This document shows positions 11,041 to 22,764 of a DNA stretch of 64,000 nt, piece by piece. The position numbers were made by a program, and so were the translations under genes. Where the stretch lies: the NCBI GenBank assembly GCA_033675265.1, contig JAUJYZ010001376.1, positions 1,100,001 through 1,164,000 of the forward strand, in the 5' to 3' direction. The notes beneath the pieces are model-generated. The model was not told the DNA's origin. It was given only the letters and a program-made list of their open reading frames with translations, and did no database searches. Every line of letters begins with the position of its first letter. The first letter of the stretch is position 1. This stretch comes from Actinostola sp. cb2023 (taxonomy: Eukaryota; Cnidaria; Anthozoa; Actiniaria; Actinostolidae).

Positions 11041-13260
11041 TCTAAAATTGTCGATTCATCGTCTAGTCACACATTGTAAATATCATAATTATTTAGACGA
11101 TCCACCGAACTGCACAGAACTCACAAGCCAAAATAGTAAGCAATAATATATAATTTACATTCAGTGATCGTTTATTGCATAATCGCAGAGCTGGTGGTTT
11201 ACATTTCTTGTAGCCGATTCTCTTACGTGTTACTACTAGAATGTAGGTGTTTGAGAAATATTTCTTCAATGGCTGCTAGTATTTAATCCCGATCTCTTCA
11301 AAGTTACCAAGATTCAATATGATATGCCTAAATCGTTGTAGATATCAAGTGATTTAATCCCAGATCGTTCTTTTTCTATCAAATTTTGTCTCCAGAAGAT
11401 CGGATGAATGGCGTAATTTGCATAATTACAAGCGCGCGAAACAAAGTCGTCCTAAATTTGCATAAATTACGTATACAGACGCTTGGATTGATATATTTGA
11501 AGTTCGCCTGTAGAAACAAATATTTACCCCTAGGTACGTGATAGGGACGCGAAATAGTTTTCAAAAATGCTGTTAATTTTTTGCTTGAATTCCAGATATC
11601 TATTTTACTATGTAAAACGTTTGGTAAAGCCAGTTTGGCTGTGGAAGAAAGAAAGTCTATGTATAGAACTGAATAGTTCTTTATACAATGGAGTGTTCGA
11701 TGTTCAAACTATCCTATGGGTATCATCTTGATTAACAATATAGTTAGAGTAATATTAGATTTGGAAGAGTTTGCCTCTTCTCCCCCTTGATTTCAGTTAG
11801 AAGACTTGCTACATTTAGTAGCATTATTATATAGTATGAAATATTGATAGCAATGTGACGCTGATTTCTGGCGTATTAATTTGTTATATAGCAGATTAAA
11901 TTTGTTCATGTTCAATGGAAGTGACGTGCCCTTGAAATAAAAGGTTGGATAGTTTGATATGTTGAGTCTATGTCGTTCTGAGTAAACATAAACGCCTCGT
12001 TTTATTTTAACCTCTCCGTAAAACCGGAATTTAATGTTCAAAAAATCAAATTGTTTTGACAATACTTGATGTACAGAGTTTTCAAGAACCCATAGTGTTC
12101 TCAGTGAGGGATCTTATTAACAAGAGGAGGGTAGTTGTCCACTCTGTATGCATGGCAGATCAATATAGAAATCGGGTCGAATACTTGCATGTCAGTAGTG
12201 GTCTACTGGGTGAATGGAATCGCTAGTATGTTGAGATTGGAGCACGCACACAAGCTTGGGTGAATTGAAGAAAAATATGAGTATAATTTCGCGTTGGAAC
12301 GTGTAAAGATAGAAAAAAAATGCATTAAAAAGGTTTCTAGTTTTGAAATGTATTCGCAATTTTCCGCTTTACCACGTCCAAGGTATAAACGCCACTTGTA
12401 CTAGCGTGGGAAAGCATACTACATATTTGCTTTGTGAAGCATTTCCGGTTGGATGCAATTCAATACTTGTGAACGCTAGAGCTCCCGATAACGTTTTGAA
12501 AAGCACCGTCTTATATAGCTGGCGGGGAAAACGCTCTCGAAAATCCCTAGTTGAAATACATTTGTTTTGTTTCACATTAGGAAATTCATAAGGTCCAGCC
12601 TTGCTACCGTGGCAACGTTAGTTGAGTTTGAATGGATGAATTTACAATTATTTGAGGATTATCTTTGTTGCGAAACAAACGAAGCTAGTATAAATGTCAA
12701 GCATTAATTTGTTACTATTTTAAAATAGCCAAGCTGAGAGTTGTTGTACTCCATTGAATGACCTAATACATTCACAACTACTGTACTCAAGTGGACATCA
12801 CACAATCTTATACCGGAAGTCTAAGGAACGCGTGACAAAAGTGAAACAAACATGTACACTATTTATATTCTCTTTCTTAGAGGGTTGTTTTAAAGCATTT
12901 ACAGCGATATGTTGTTTCAGTTTCAACAGTTTATTTATATCTGCACATATTTCCTGTCTTTGTTTTTTAGTTTTCTTTAATGTTATCGGTTTCAGAAAAT
13001 GTTTTTCTAGCGATTAACCTTAAAACCTTTTAAACATTTGTCCCTTCTTCAGGAATTAATTCACTATTCAGTCATCACCACTCTGAACCAACATTCTTCA
13101 AAACAGTTTATAAAATTCGGTCTCAAAAATGCACCTGAAATTCACTCATTTATACGCGTGCGCTGGATATATCGCATTTCCATGATGTAGAGTCTGTTTA
13201 ACTTTTAAGAACAATGTTATTGTTTAAATGATTTTGAATGACTCAATAAAGTTATACTTA
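11041..13260 (+). other. Region downstream of MYC, possible 3' UTR
   Basis: No further coding block is seen. An AATAAA at about 11935 and another in CTCAATAAAGTTATAC at about 13244 are possible polyadenylation signals. Which one MYC uses, if either, cannot be decided from sequence. Confidence 0.3.
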
Positions 13261-16050
13261 TTCAATCCTTGCTTATTGTCTTTATAACAACAACTTTTAA
13301 GAAGTTCCAGAAAAAATTCCATGAAAATTTTCTTCATTTGTAATCAAATTAATCTTATCAATCAATAACCTTTACGACTTACGAAACTATTCTCGTCCGG
13401 CTTTCATTTTGATGTTCTGGTTTGCTTCTCATACAGTACTGGCATCATTGAGCAGTTATTGTTCACGCTAGAAATACTTCACTTCAAGTGGAGTGTATTT
13501 TATAGCTAAAAGTTTACGAAATGGGAGTAAAAAAGAGCAAGTTTTTGAACAAGTTGTGAGCTGAGTTGGTAAACAAATATCCTCGAATCAATGATATACA
13601 ATATTGCGATTATACTACGTTTTAATACTCGAAAACGAAGAACAGTTCATTATCAGTGCAAAGCCGTCTGACCACCAGAGAGAGAGTTTGTAAAGACAAG
13701 ACAAGCTAAAACTACGAACAATTATCGGATATTTCTGCACTAAAATAACTAAAAAACTATGCAAAATAACTGTAATAAATTGTCTTTTGCGTCAGCAGAA
13801 TCTCCCGTTTGAGTTAGTGAATAGCTCAAAGATCGTATTACGACGGGTTATGTTGTAAAAGGATTTCTAAAGGACGTGTAAATGCTTATGTTGTTACTAC
13901 TAAAGTCCAATTAGACCATACAGTGATATTCCTACTTCAGCAACAGATGACATACGTAACAGTTGTTGGTTTTGATAATATTCGGTACGACAAAAGTATT
14001 CAGTAGTTTCCGAACCATTACAGCCCAGTCACTCATCACAAGAGATATATCAGCCGTCCATTCATTGTTTCGTAAGATGTACGCCTTGACATACCTCACA
14101 CAGCGAAACACTCGACTTATCGATTGGACTGCACTGGACTTGGAATTAATGTTGTTATTTATACCGTGGGTTTATTCTATTCCAAGCATCTTTTTCAAAT
14201 AGTTTGCGCATTCGATACTCTTGTTTATCATCAGTATTTTTAACATATTTTTAACAAAAACCTACGAAAAGAACCCGGCAGCAAAACTGAGTCTGGCATA
14301 TCGTATAAATGACGTCATTTCCGGTCTCGTGAGGAATACTCTCTGCTTGATAGCACGTGGGGGACAGTAATGAGATTCAACGACTTTTAACAGCTGATTG
14401 ATATCAAGCAATAGTCGAATACAACAACAACTCTTTTATTTGTACCTTGAGTCTAAATAGTAATTGTACATGTATGAAAAATAATACCAATCAATTAATT
14501 ACAACACCTTCAGCCTCTAGGGTCCCTCTGAGGTCAGGGTACGTCGTATGTGATGATCAGATTATTTACAGTGCAATGCATGGATTCTATTAGCGATGGA
14601 CTGTCGACTGACTGACTACAGTCGCAAGTGTTGTCACGGTGATCCCATCCAAATTCCTTGTTGTCCAGCTTTCTCTTTCATAAGACAAGAGAAGCAGAGA
14701 CGACCATTTAGGGAGGTGGAGATGTTTGCGGTGGTAGTAGTAGTTTTGATAGTGGTGATAATGTGAGTTCCACATACTCCACCATTCCATATTTTCACCA
14801 AACCAACAATTAATTCCAGCAAGGAATTCCTTCGCAGCGGTGTAAGTCTCGTCACGGAACACGCTCTCCTCGTTGCGTGGCGTGTGGTCATTCAATGAAC
14901 ACAAACCGACTCGGTGCTGTCCTGAACTCCAACTGAGTCACGATCTTGTTCAAATGCAAGTATTATTTCCATGACTGAATCAGATTGGACTGACTTGACT
15001 CTAGTGTTTATATTCCAGATAATCTGGTATTTCATGTAGCTTTATGACTAGCCTGCGAATACAGCCGCTTTATGACGAACCCCATCGTCAAATGTGCCGC
15101 CTTCGTCCATGGCACAGCATGAAGCCATATTCGACAGCTCCTCAGGTCCCTTTGTTCTTGAAACACAACACGAAAGGCACAAAATACGCACTTTAAAAGT
15201 AAGAGCAATGGGTAATCTATGAGCAATCTTAGATGAAATCCTATAGTGTCGTTTATTGGGCGCCAAAAAACAAAAAAAATTATCAATCTGAACTCGGCTA
15301 ACCAGTGCCGTGCGTACGTTTCGTGTTTGTTTGTTTGTTTTTGTATTTTTCTGTTCCCGTGCGATGTTCACACGACACGTTTGCTATCAACTGCGTCTCA
15401 CCATATGACGTCATTGTAGATAGGTAACTGAAGGTAACTAAGATAAGAATGAACAGGACAAGGTACTCCTTTACTTGCAGTCCAGACAGCCAAAGATACC
15501 ACATTGCAGGATGAGTTACTATGTCAACACATATCTATCTAGAGTAAACTCTCTTACCATAAACAAATTAAATTTGATTGATGGAAACCCCCCACAAGGC
15601 TTTCTAAAATACAATCGTGCAACCATACCCTGTTTAGGACAGACTCACATACAATTATATACCCTGTATATACCTATACCGTATACGTACGTCCCCGCCA
15701 GTCCAAGTACCCCCGGAGGAAAAACGAGTTTATCAACATTGAAATAACTTCCTAAGCCAATTATCCAATATTGACAACAATGTATGCCCTCGCTTCCTGG
15801 AAATGGTACCGGCGCTGTGCCTGGTCAAAATACCGGGCTGAAGTCAGGTTTAAGCCGGTACAAAGAATTTTGATGATTTTGAATGATTTGTTCACTTCAT
15901 TTCTTATATACCTGCGGTTCGCTTACGCGCAAGAAAACGTATACACATATGCGCTTGGGTTTAGTTCGCTTGATCTTCAGAGAAAACAATTATCAAAAAC
16001 AATTGAAAGTATTTTCGCTTTCTTCCAGTTTCAACCAGAACACAATTACC
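13261..16050. other. Unannotated spacer
   Basis: Open frames here are short, lack domains and overlap on both strands. I see no splice-supported gene. 14739-14790 is rich in TAG/ATG triplets. Confidence 0.4.
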
Positions 16051-16057
16051 GGATATA

Positions 16058-16176
16058 CAGTGGAACCTCTATATAACGGCCACCCTCGGGACTTTGCAAA
16101 GTGGCCGTTATATAGAGGTGGCCGCTGAATAGAGGGTGGCCGTTTAATAGAGGTCCGTTATATAGGGGTTCCACTG
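16058..16176. mobile_element. 119-bp pogo/Tc1-mariner-like MITE (CAGTGGAACCTC termini)
   Basis: Termini are CAGTGGAACCTCTATATAAC and, inverted, the same 20 bases with one difference. The interior repeats GGCCGTTATATAGAGGT-like blocks in both orientations. CAGTGGAACC-type termini are typical of pogo/Tigger-class elements in many animal genomes. TA stands on the left side but not exactly on the right, so the target duplication is degraded or was never there. Confidence 0.7.
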
Positions 16177-16196
16177 AGTAAGTAGCAGCGCTTTGG

Positions 16197-16249
16197 CAAC
16201 CTCGTCCCCAGGGCCCCTTCCGGCGGAGGGGGCCCTGGGGACGAGGTTG
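16197..16249. mobile_element. 53-bp perfect-hairpin element with 10-bp target duplication
   Basis: A perfect 21-bp inverted repeat (CAACCTCGTCCCCAGGG... and its complement) surrounds an 11-base loop. The identical 10-mer AGCGCTTTGG stands directly on both sides (16187-16196 and 16250-16259), the expected footprint of insertion. The outer CTCGTCCCCAG motif also begins the larger palindromic elements at 63164 and 63850-63927, which place them in the same broad family. Confidence 0.75.
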
Positions 16250-16818
16250 AGCGCTTTGGATTATAGTTAGCGAGTATTGGACTAATGAAGTGATACATGC
16301 AGGATATCGTGGTATTTTCATTCTATCTACTGTGTCGTATCACGAGCCCGCGTGCATTTTATTTTCTATTTATGGTTAAATGCTGGTACAAACAGCTATC
16401 GAGCTTGGTCTTGATGCCATTCAATGTTTCAGTTGGAAAGAAGGAAACGTTTCATCGCATTCGTGTTTCCTTGTTAACTTTCACGTTACACGGTCAGCCC
16501 GCCGACTATTTGCGTTTGCAGCATTTCCAACTTGGCAGTCCAGAATGATGGAAGCTTACTCACTTTTCTAATGCATCGAGTGACGTTTTTGAAACATCGT
16601 TTATCTCCCACACAGGTCTGCTCAAAGCGGGTGTTCTAATACAGCCATCGCAAAAACACACGTAAAGTAAGTTTTAAATCGCTGTAAACTCGTGACTGCC
16701 TCATGATGACTCCTGGCCAAAGAATGCGGAAGTGTTCATTACGGCCACGTGTCCCGGTTGTAATAACCCGTTTGGCGTATGGATTTAGGTACTTAGTAGT
16801 GCAAATCGACTTGTTTAC

Positions 16819-17459
16819 TACCCTTCCCAGTAGAGCGAGTCACCTACGATTTTTTCATGACCTTCGTAGTGGCTGTTTCGTTAACCGCAAGTTGGTTTGA
16901 AAGCCATCACATGGTATGTTTGTGTGTACCACGAGATCAATGTTTTCGCATCACGTGATGCAATTCGCATGTGTACATCAAAACATCATTCCCTGCATCA
17001 ACCAATCAAAATTTACCATTCTCACGCCTGAAATGAACAACATATTATTTTTACAGTTAAGTCGGCTAGATCTAACGATCTAACGTGTTTGAAAAATCCA
17101 ACACAATCGTCAACTGTGAGTTCTTGTAAACATCTGTAAACTCCCTCGTGAACGCTTCACAAATTTCCTAAGAGCAATGCTTGTTAAAAGCTAGTTCAGT
17201 AGGTGTACATGTGCAAGTGCATAACCGCCTTCGTAGTGGTGGGTTGGACAGTTGTCTAGTATACTGTAGAATTAATTTTCTAGCGTGAACTAAATTAGTA
17301 TAAGATTAGCAAACTGCATCACGTGATGCGAAAACATTGATCTCGTGGTACACACAAACACACCACGTGATGGCTTTCAAACCAACTTGCGGTTAACGAA
17401 ACAGCCACTACGAAGGCGATGAAAAAGTCGTAGGTGACTCGCTCTACTGGGAAGGGTAA
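16819..17459. mobile_element. 641-bp fold-back element, copy A
   Basis: Arms of about 150 bp face each other. The left arm runs from TACCCTTCCCAGTAGAGCGA to about 16975; the right arm begins near 17310 with CATCACGTGATGCG and ends in TCGCTCTACTGGGAAGGGTA at 17459. The arms match with few differences, including CACGTGATG and TTGCGGTTAACGAAACAGCC. The middle ~330 bp is unique and non-coding. A relative with the same arm architecture lies at 27039-27783. Confidence 0.8.
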
Positions 17460-18827
17460 TATGCATCGTGGGAATCAGTCTTGGAGAAATCCACGTGCCG
17501 AACAATTGTTTCTTCCTGTTTACGGACGAACACGCCCATCTGCGTCAACAACCAGTTCATATACTGATCAATAAATCCGGTGTTTGGTGAGATTTAACGG
17601 ACGGCTGGGCTGTACTTTATGTATGAAACTGAATGTTGTGGTTATACTAATATATGCCTTCTGAATATTCATATGATATTTAGCAAGAAGTCGTTAGTTA
17701 TTTGCTTCAAATATTTAGAAGAATCAGTCAGTCGAAATCTTTCGTAGCGGGTGAGTGCTTGTAGAAAGGACGGCCATCGCCTTGCAAAGTGGGCTATCAG
17801 TGTTGACAGCGGCACAGCGCGTCTCGCGGTTTTAATATCAGGTTCTCATGCTGGTCGAATACAAGATTAACACCCAACTAAATGGTTTATCCTGTAATTC
17901 TATTAACTCTGGCAAAGGATTTGAATAAACATTGTTATCATGTTCGAAAGGATACAAGGCGGCTCATCAATTTACTTTGGTCGGAAAAAGAAAAAAATAT
18001 GGCAGCAAATGTTACAGTGGACATTTACACAACAAAACTGGGCTTCCTGTGGTACGATCGGTACAACACAGGAATCCCGGCAAGCAGAGATTGAATTTAG
18101 GTCGGGCAACCATTCCTTCTGAGCAATAAATAAAAATATATTTGCATGCATCCGTGCGGGCGCGTCTTGTGGGAGGTGCACGGGAGCCCAACGCGCTCTA
18201 CCACAGGGAACCCATCAAAAAGTGGCGCGCACAAATTAAAAGCAATTGCTGGGCTTCCTGTGGCTTTCTTCCGATCTCACGATGAACTGAGTCAAAGAGA
18301 TGGAACCAAAAGGAATCTCTGCTCGCATGGTATTTGTTTTACCTTCTATGAACTCCACAGTATTCCGTACTTAACTGGTATCGGCAGCCAATCTTGCACA
18401 AGAAATGTTTCGGTACCGGGTGTTTTGTACTATGAACTCATATTAAGTTTACAGTTTGTATTAAAATGCATCCGTACGTTAATTCCTGCGAGTCAACGTG
18501 TGGAGTTTCTTACATCAATACGAGCTTTTCTGAGTCTACTTACTTTCAGGGAGCCAGGTACGGGGTTGGCACCAGCGTTCTGACAAAATAAAGACTGATC
18601 ACAGACAACATCTCAGTGCACAGAGTGCGCATCGTCATTTGTGGTGCGCATGTCCTGTTAGGTATATACTTCATGGTTGAATACCATATAGACTCCTCTA
18701 ACATATACCTCAATCCCATAACTTTAATCAGCATTTGCTACAACATGTACTTCCTGCAACATCCACTCTACAACTTACATACATACATACATAGTTTTAA
18801 TGTAGTGTTGCAATGCCTTGTATGCCA
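17460..18827. other. Unannotated spacer
   Basis: The longest open frame (18146-18583, 145 codons) has no recognisable domain, signal peptide or splice context and contains a stray arm of a palindromic element at 18314. I do not call it a gene. Confidence 0.35.
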
Positions 18828-18938
18828 TGTCAACCTAGTACTCTATACTCCCAGTCAATAATAGTGTCCAAACACTCTAAATCCCCCATGTCATCCTAGT
18901 ACTCTATTCTCCCAGTCAATAATAGTGTCCAAACACAA
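18828..18938. repeat. Tandem duplication of a ~56-bp block
   Basis: CATGTCAACCTAGTACTCTA...GTCCAAACAC is followed after a short join by CATGTCATCCTAGTACTCTA...GTCCAAACAC, two near-identical copies. Confidence 0.8.
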
Positions 18939-18960
18939 ATGAGAAAACAGATAAATGTAA

Positions 18961-19221
18961 CAAGGGCGGATCTAGAGATTTTGAAAGGGGGGCCACCACC
19001 AATGGGCCATAAAGCCCCTTCTTCTAGGGAATGTGGGGGCATGCCCCCCCAGAAAATTTTGAAATCTATAGCTAGAAGCTCGAAAATGCAATTTCCACCC
19101 ATTCTGGGCATCACATGGTGGGGAATAAAGCATTGAATCACAGGGGCAAATATGTATTGGGCCCAACTCAAGGGGGGAAGGGGGCACTGGCCCCCCATGT
19201 CCCCCCTTGGATCCACCCGTG
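18961..19221. mobile_element. GGGCGGATCCA-type MITE, copy A (diverged)
   Basis: Begins CAAGGGCGGATCTAG and ends in the rough complement CTTGGATCCACCCGTG. Internally it carries GGGGGCATGCCCCCCC followed by AGAAAATTTTGAAATCT, which recurs in inverted orientation inside the better-preserved copy at 54359-54864, so the two are the same family. Confidence 0.65.
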
Positions 19222-19560
19222 TAAAAATCTTAGTGCAACCAGGCCAGATGGTTGTGTCATCAGCATAAATATCGTTGATATAGATGAGAGGTCCTAGGAT
19301 TGAGCCCTGTGGGACACTCATAGTGAGAGTAGAAGGCATACATAGAGTAGACTTGTGTGCAGTCATTTAGGTATGATATGAACCAATAAATGAATAGTGC
19401 TTGTGTGATAGTATCTGTTAAGTTCAGCCAGAAGAACATTATGGAAGACTAAGTCAAATGCTTTGATGAGATCAAGGTAGACAGTACCAATTGTAATTGA
19501 TTTAAGAGGGCCATTATGTAAACTACTGGGTGACCAGTAATAATGTTTTACACCCTCAGA
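19217..19560 (-). pseudogene. Decayed LINE reverse-transcriptase fragment
   Basis: On the minus strand two reverse-transcriptase blocks survive. The upstream one (about 19420-19500) reads TVYLDLIKAFDLVFHNVLL, the D-containing palm motif. The downstream one (about 19230-19320) reads PQGSILGPL followed by INDI and YADDT, the catalytic Asp-Asp motif. The frame is shifted between and within them and the rest of the element is missing, so this is a dead fragment of a Jockey/CR1-like non-LTR retrotransposon. Confidence 0.8.
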
Positions 19561-19647
19561 AAATAGTCTCTACTACTACTCTCGTTCTTGTCAGGAGGTT
19601 AGGAGGAAAGGTTTGTCAGTATTCTTGCTCGGACAAGAATTGAAGGT

Positions 19648-20010
19648 CCCAGGGGGGGAATCCCATCACATGCTATATAGGTATGTGCCCCCGAATAGGG
19701 TATGGTTTTTGGACCTCCAGATCCTTAAACTGGGTACCATATTTTGCTTTATCACCATAAAATAAAATATTCGATCTTTAAATTGGGTACACTTTTTTCA
19801 TTTTGACTAAAAAATCTGCTCAGCATAACAGCCAGCGTATGAACTTCTGATATTAGCGATTTCCAAATGAATAGTATTAATGTTTTCCTTAAATTGTGTC
19901 TATATTTCAGAAACAAATCCTTGGAAAGGGTATGATTTTTCCAATTTTTCATCCTTAAATAGGGCGAGGGTTTCAACATCCCGGCAGCACACCCCTATCC
20001 CACCCCTTCC
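19648..20010. mobile_element. Diverged CCCAGGGGGGG-type element
   Basis: Starts CCCAGGGGGGGAATCCC and ends near CCTATCCCACCCCTTCC. The interior repeats 'AAATTGGGTA / TTAAACTGGGTA / TTAAATAGGGCG' blocks in both orientations. The start matches that of the well-delimited element at 41391, but the termini are degraded and no target duplication is seen. Confidence 0.4.
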
Positions 20011-21054
20011 AGAAGTAATGACACCTCTCTCAGCCAGCATATTTATCCAGCAGCTCATAGATATAGTTCCCATAGAACACAATAACACTTCTCTATCTAA
20101 AAGTTTATTTAAGAGTTTTTAAGCCACTGTGGGCATTCTATACAACTAACTCTACACATTGCAACTTGACTTTATAATTTATTAAACATAAAATGACATA
20201 AATTATCCTTTTTTTCTGTAATTCTTATGCTAGATAAGCAAGTAAATCCAAAATCAAATGGAAAGACTTATTCGAACAATGTTTAGAAGAAAATCAAGAG
20301 AAAAATGTTCCCCCTGAATGAGAAAGTAAAGATCTTAGGGAATGTAAGATACTCTTGAAAGCAAATTTGCTTCAACAAATGAAATGAAATTCAAACTTTT
20401 GTTCATATTTTTTCCAAACCGCACACAAACATGTCTTCTTGTGCAACATTGTGCATGCAGTGTGGGTCTTGATTGATCTAATGAAGTGAAATAGCAAGAA
20501 ATGGAAGTGGACTGAATAAGTGAAATATTGGATTCTAGGACATAATTTAAAAACAATATATGCCTGGAAAGAGCCCTTGTCTTTCTCTTTATTATCGAGA
20601 GCAAGAATTAAGTATTTTATATAATCTAACAGCCTGCTGCTGAAATGATTCCCTTTTTAATTTTCACATTTCATTCATTTCAGTTCAATCCCATTGTATG
20701 TTATCATTCTAGGCTGATTTTATCAAGTGGAATAATACGAAATTCGATCCATGACCTCCATATTCATGTTTAAACCCCTATTAGTCATGATATTTAACAA
20801 TATTTCAGCCTTGAATCCCTTATTAATTTAACTCCATAAATAATGGCTGTACAACTAACTAATTATTGTGAGTCATGTTTTTTATAAACTATTTTTTGAA
20901 AACAAAACACAACAACTCTGAAATCTCTAGTAATGTATGCTGATAATGTAGCTGTGAGAATGAATGCATACCATCACATCAGTCAATAACTACAGCACTT
21001 TCCATTCTTAAAGACTCTAACATTTGCTCCATATCACCAGAAAAGTGTTGCCAG

Positions 21055-21200
21055 TCAAGGAGGAGGTAGTAGTTGCTCCAGCTCATCAGCAGACCGATAC
21101 AAAAAGGCAGCAGACTCTCTGTACCCTTGTATTAGGTGTCTAATGGCTTGAATTTCACTGGGACTTAGTTGACATTGTGAGCTAGCATGAGATTTAATCG
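21055..21200 (-). CDS. NOL4: NOL4-like, last coding exon
   Basis: Follows a TCTTCTCCAG acceptor, completes a codon split in phase 1, and runs 48 codons to TGA (21057-21055). It ends with the NOL4 family C-terminal signature: [20 protein letters not shown], then [14 protein letters not shown]. This is a predicted helical segment almost identical in vertebrate NOL4/NOL4L. The strict conservation of this last exon is the main evidence for calling the gene. NOL4-family proteins are nuclear and poorly understood. Confidence 0.93.
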
Positions 21201-21307
21201 CTGGAGAAGAAAGTCAAATCATCATTAGACAGTTGCTTCACAAGGTCTGCTGTTACTTTATTAGAACATAGGTGAGCATAATAATAATAATTGATTAATT
21301 AATTAAT

Positions 21308-22372
21308 GGGAGGGGGAGGGGGTTACAGTAAGGCTGTATCAATATAACAGAGCATTGATGGTTGGACTGCTTTTAAAATGCTAGTAGAGGTTCTTAGGGA
21401 GGGAGGGGGTTACAGTAAGGCTGTATCAATATAACAGAGCATTGATGGTTGGACTGCTTTTAAAATGCTAGTAGAGGTTCTTGGGGAGGGAGGGGGGTTA
21501 CAGTAAGGTTGTATCAATATAACAGAGCATTGATGGTTGGACTGCTTTTAAAATGCTAGTAGAGGTTCTTAGGGAGGGAGGGGGGTTACAGTAAGGCTGT
21601 ATCAATATAACAGAGCATTGATGGTTGGACTGCTTTTAAAATGCTAGTAGAGGTTCTTAGGGAGGGAGGGGGGTTACAGTAAGGCTGTATCAATATAACA
21701 GAGCATTGATGGTTGGACTGCTTTTAAAATGCTAGTAGAGGTTCTTAGGGAGGGAGGGGGGTTACAGTAAGGTTGTATCAATATAACAGAGCATTGATGG
21801 TTGGACTGCTTTTAAAATGCTAGTAGAGGTTCTTAGGGAGGGAGGGGGGTTACAGTAAGGCTGTATCAATATAACAGAGCATTGATGGTTGGACTGCTTT
21901 TAAAATGCTAGTAGAGGTTCTTAGGGAGGGAGGGGGGTTACAGTAAGGCTGTATCAATATAACAGAGCATTGATGGTTGGACTGCTTTTAAAATGCTAGT
22001 AGAGGTTCTTAGGGAGGGAGGGAGGGGGGTTACAGTAAGGCTGTATCAATATAACAGAGCATTGATGGTTGGACTGCTTTTAAAATGCTAGTAGAGGTTC
22101 TTAGGGAGGGAGGGGGGTTACAGTAAGGCTGTATCAATATAACAGAGCATTGATGGTTGGACTGCTTTTAAAATGCTAGTAGAGGTTCTTAGGGAGGGAG
22201 GGGGGTTACAGTAAGGTTGTATCAATATAACAGAGCATTGATGGTTGGACTGCTTTTAAAATGCTAGTAGAGGTTCTTAGGGAGGGAGGGGGGTTACAGT
22301 AAGGCTGTATCAATATAACAGAGCATTGATGGTTGGACTGCTTTTAAAATGCTAGTAGAGGTTTTTAGTGTA
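21308..22372. repeat. 87-88-bp minisatellite, 12 copies
   Basis: Units contain GGTTACAGTAAGGCTGTATC, then AATATAACAGAGCATTGATG, then TTTTAAAATGCTAGTAGAGG, and a GGGAGGGAGGGG spacer whose length varies. Copies are nearly identical, indicating recent expansion. It lies in the last NOL4 intron, about 110 bp upstream (in transcript sense) of the last exon's acceptor. Confidence 0.95.
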
Positions 22373-22560
22373 TTATGTTCACTGTATAATAACTACACAC
22401 AGCAGTTCAACACAAAAACTCTGATATTTAAGACAGATTCTGTATTTGAAATGATATGAAAGAAAAAAAAAGCAACAAAAGATGTTCTCAATATTGCACA
22501 CCTTCCATCCACTACAACTGTTTAATATCATTGTATGTCAAAGAACACCATCTTATTGCA

Positions 22561-22618
22561 GGGGGGTGGGGTTCAGGGGGAGGGGTTGCAGGGGGGGGGG
22601 GGGGGGGGGGGGGGGGGG
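22561..22618. repeat. G-rich tract ending in a run of 28 G
   Basis: Four preceding G-runs plus an uninterrupted 28-G run at 22591-22618 on the + strand, the non-transcribed sense for NOL4. It has strong G-quadruplex potential; the exact length is prone to assembly error. Confidence 0.85.
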
Positions 22619-22764
22619 TTCAATAATTGCTGCTCATTATTTAAAGTCAGATAATGGGAATCAAGCCACTTTTAACAGCTGATTGACATCAAGGAATAAG
22701 AATACTGGTAATTGCTTTTTAATAAGAATCTATATAGATGTGAGAAGTAATACATCAAACACAT

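Noticed and set aside
18146..18583. 145-codon + strand open frame as a gene
   Set aside because: No domain, no signal peptide, no splice context; it includes a relic palindromic-element arm.
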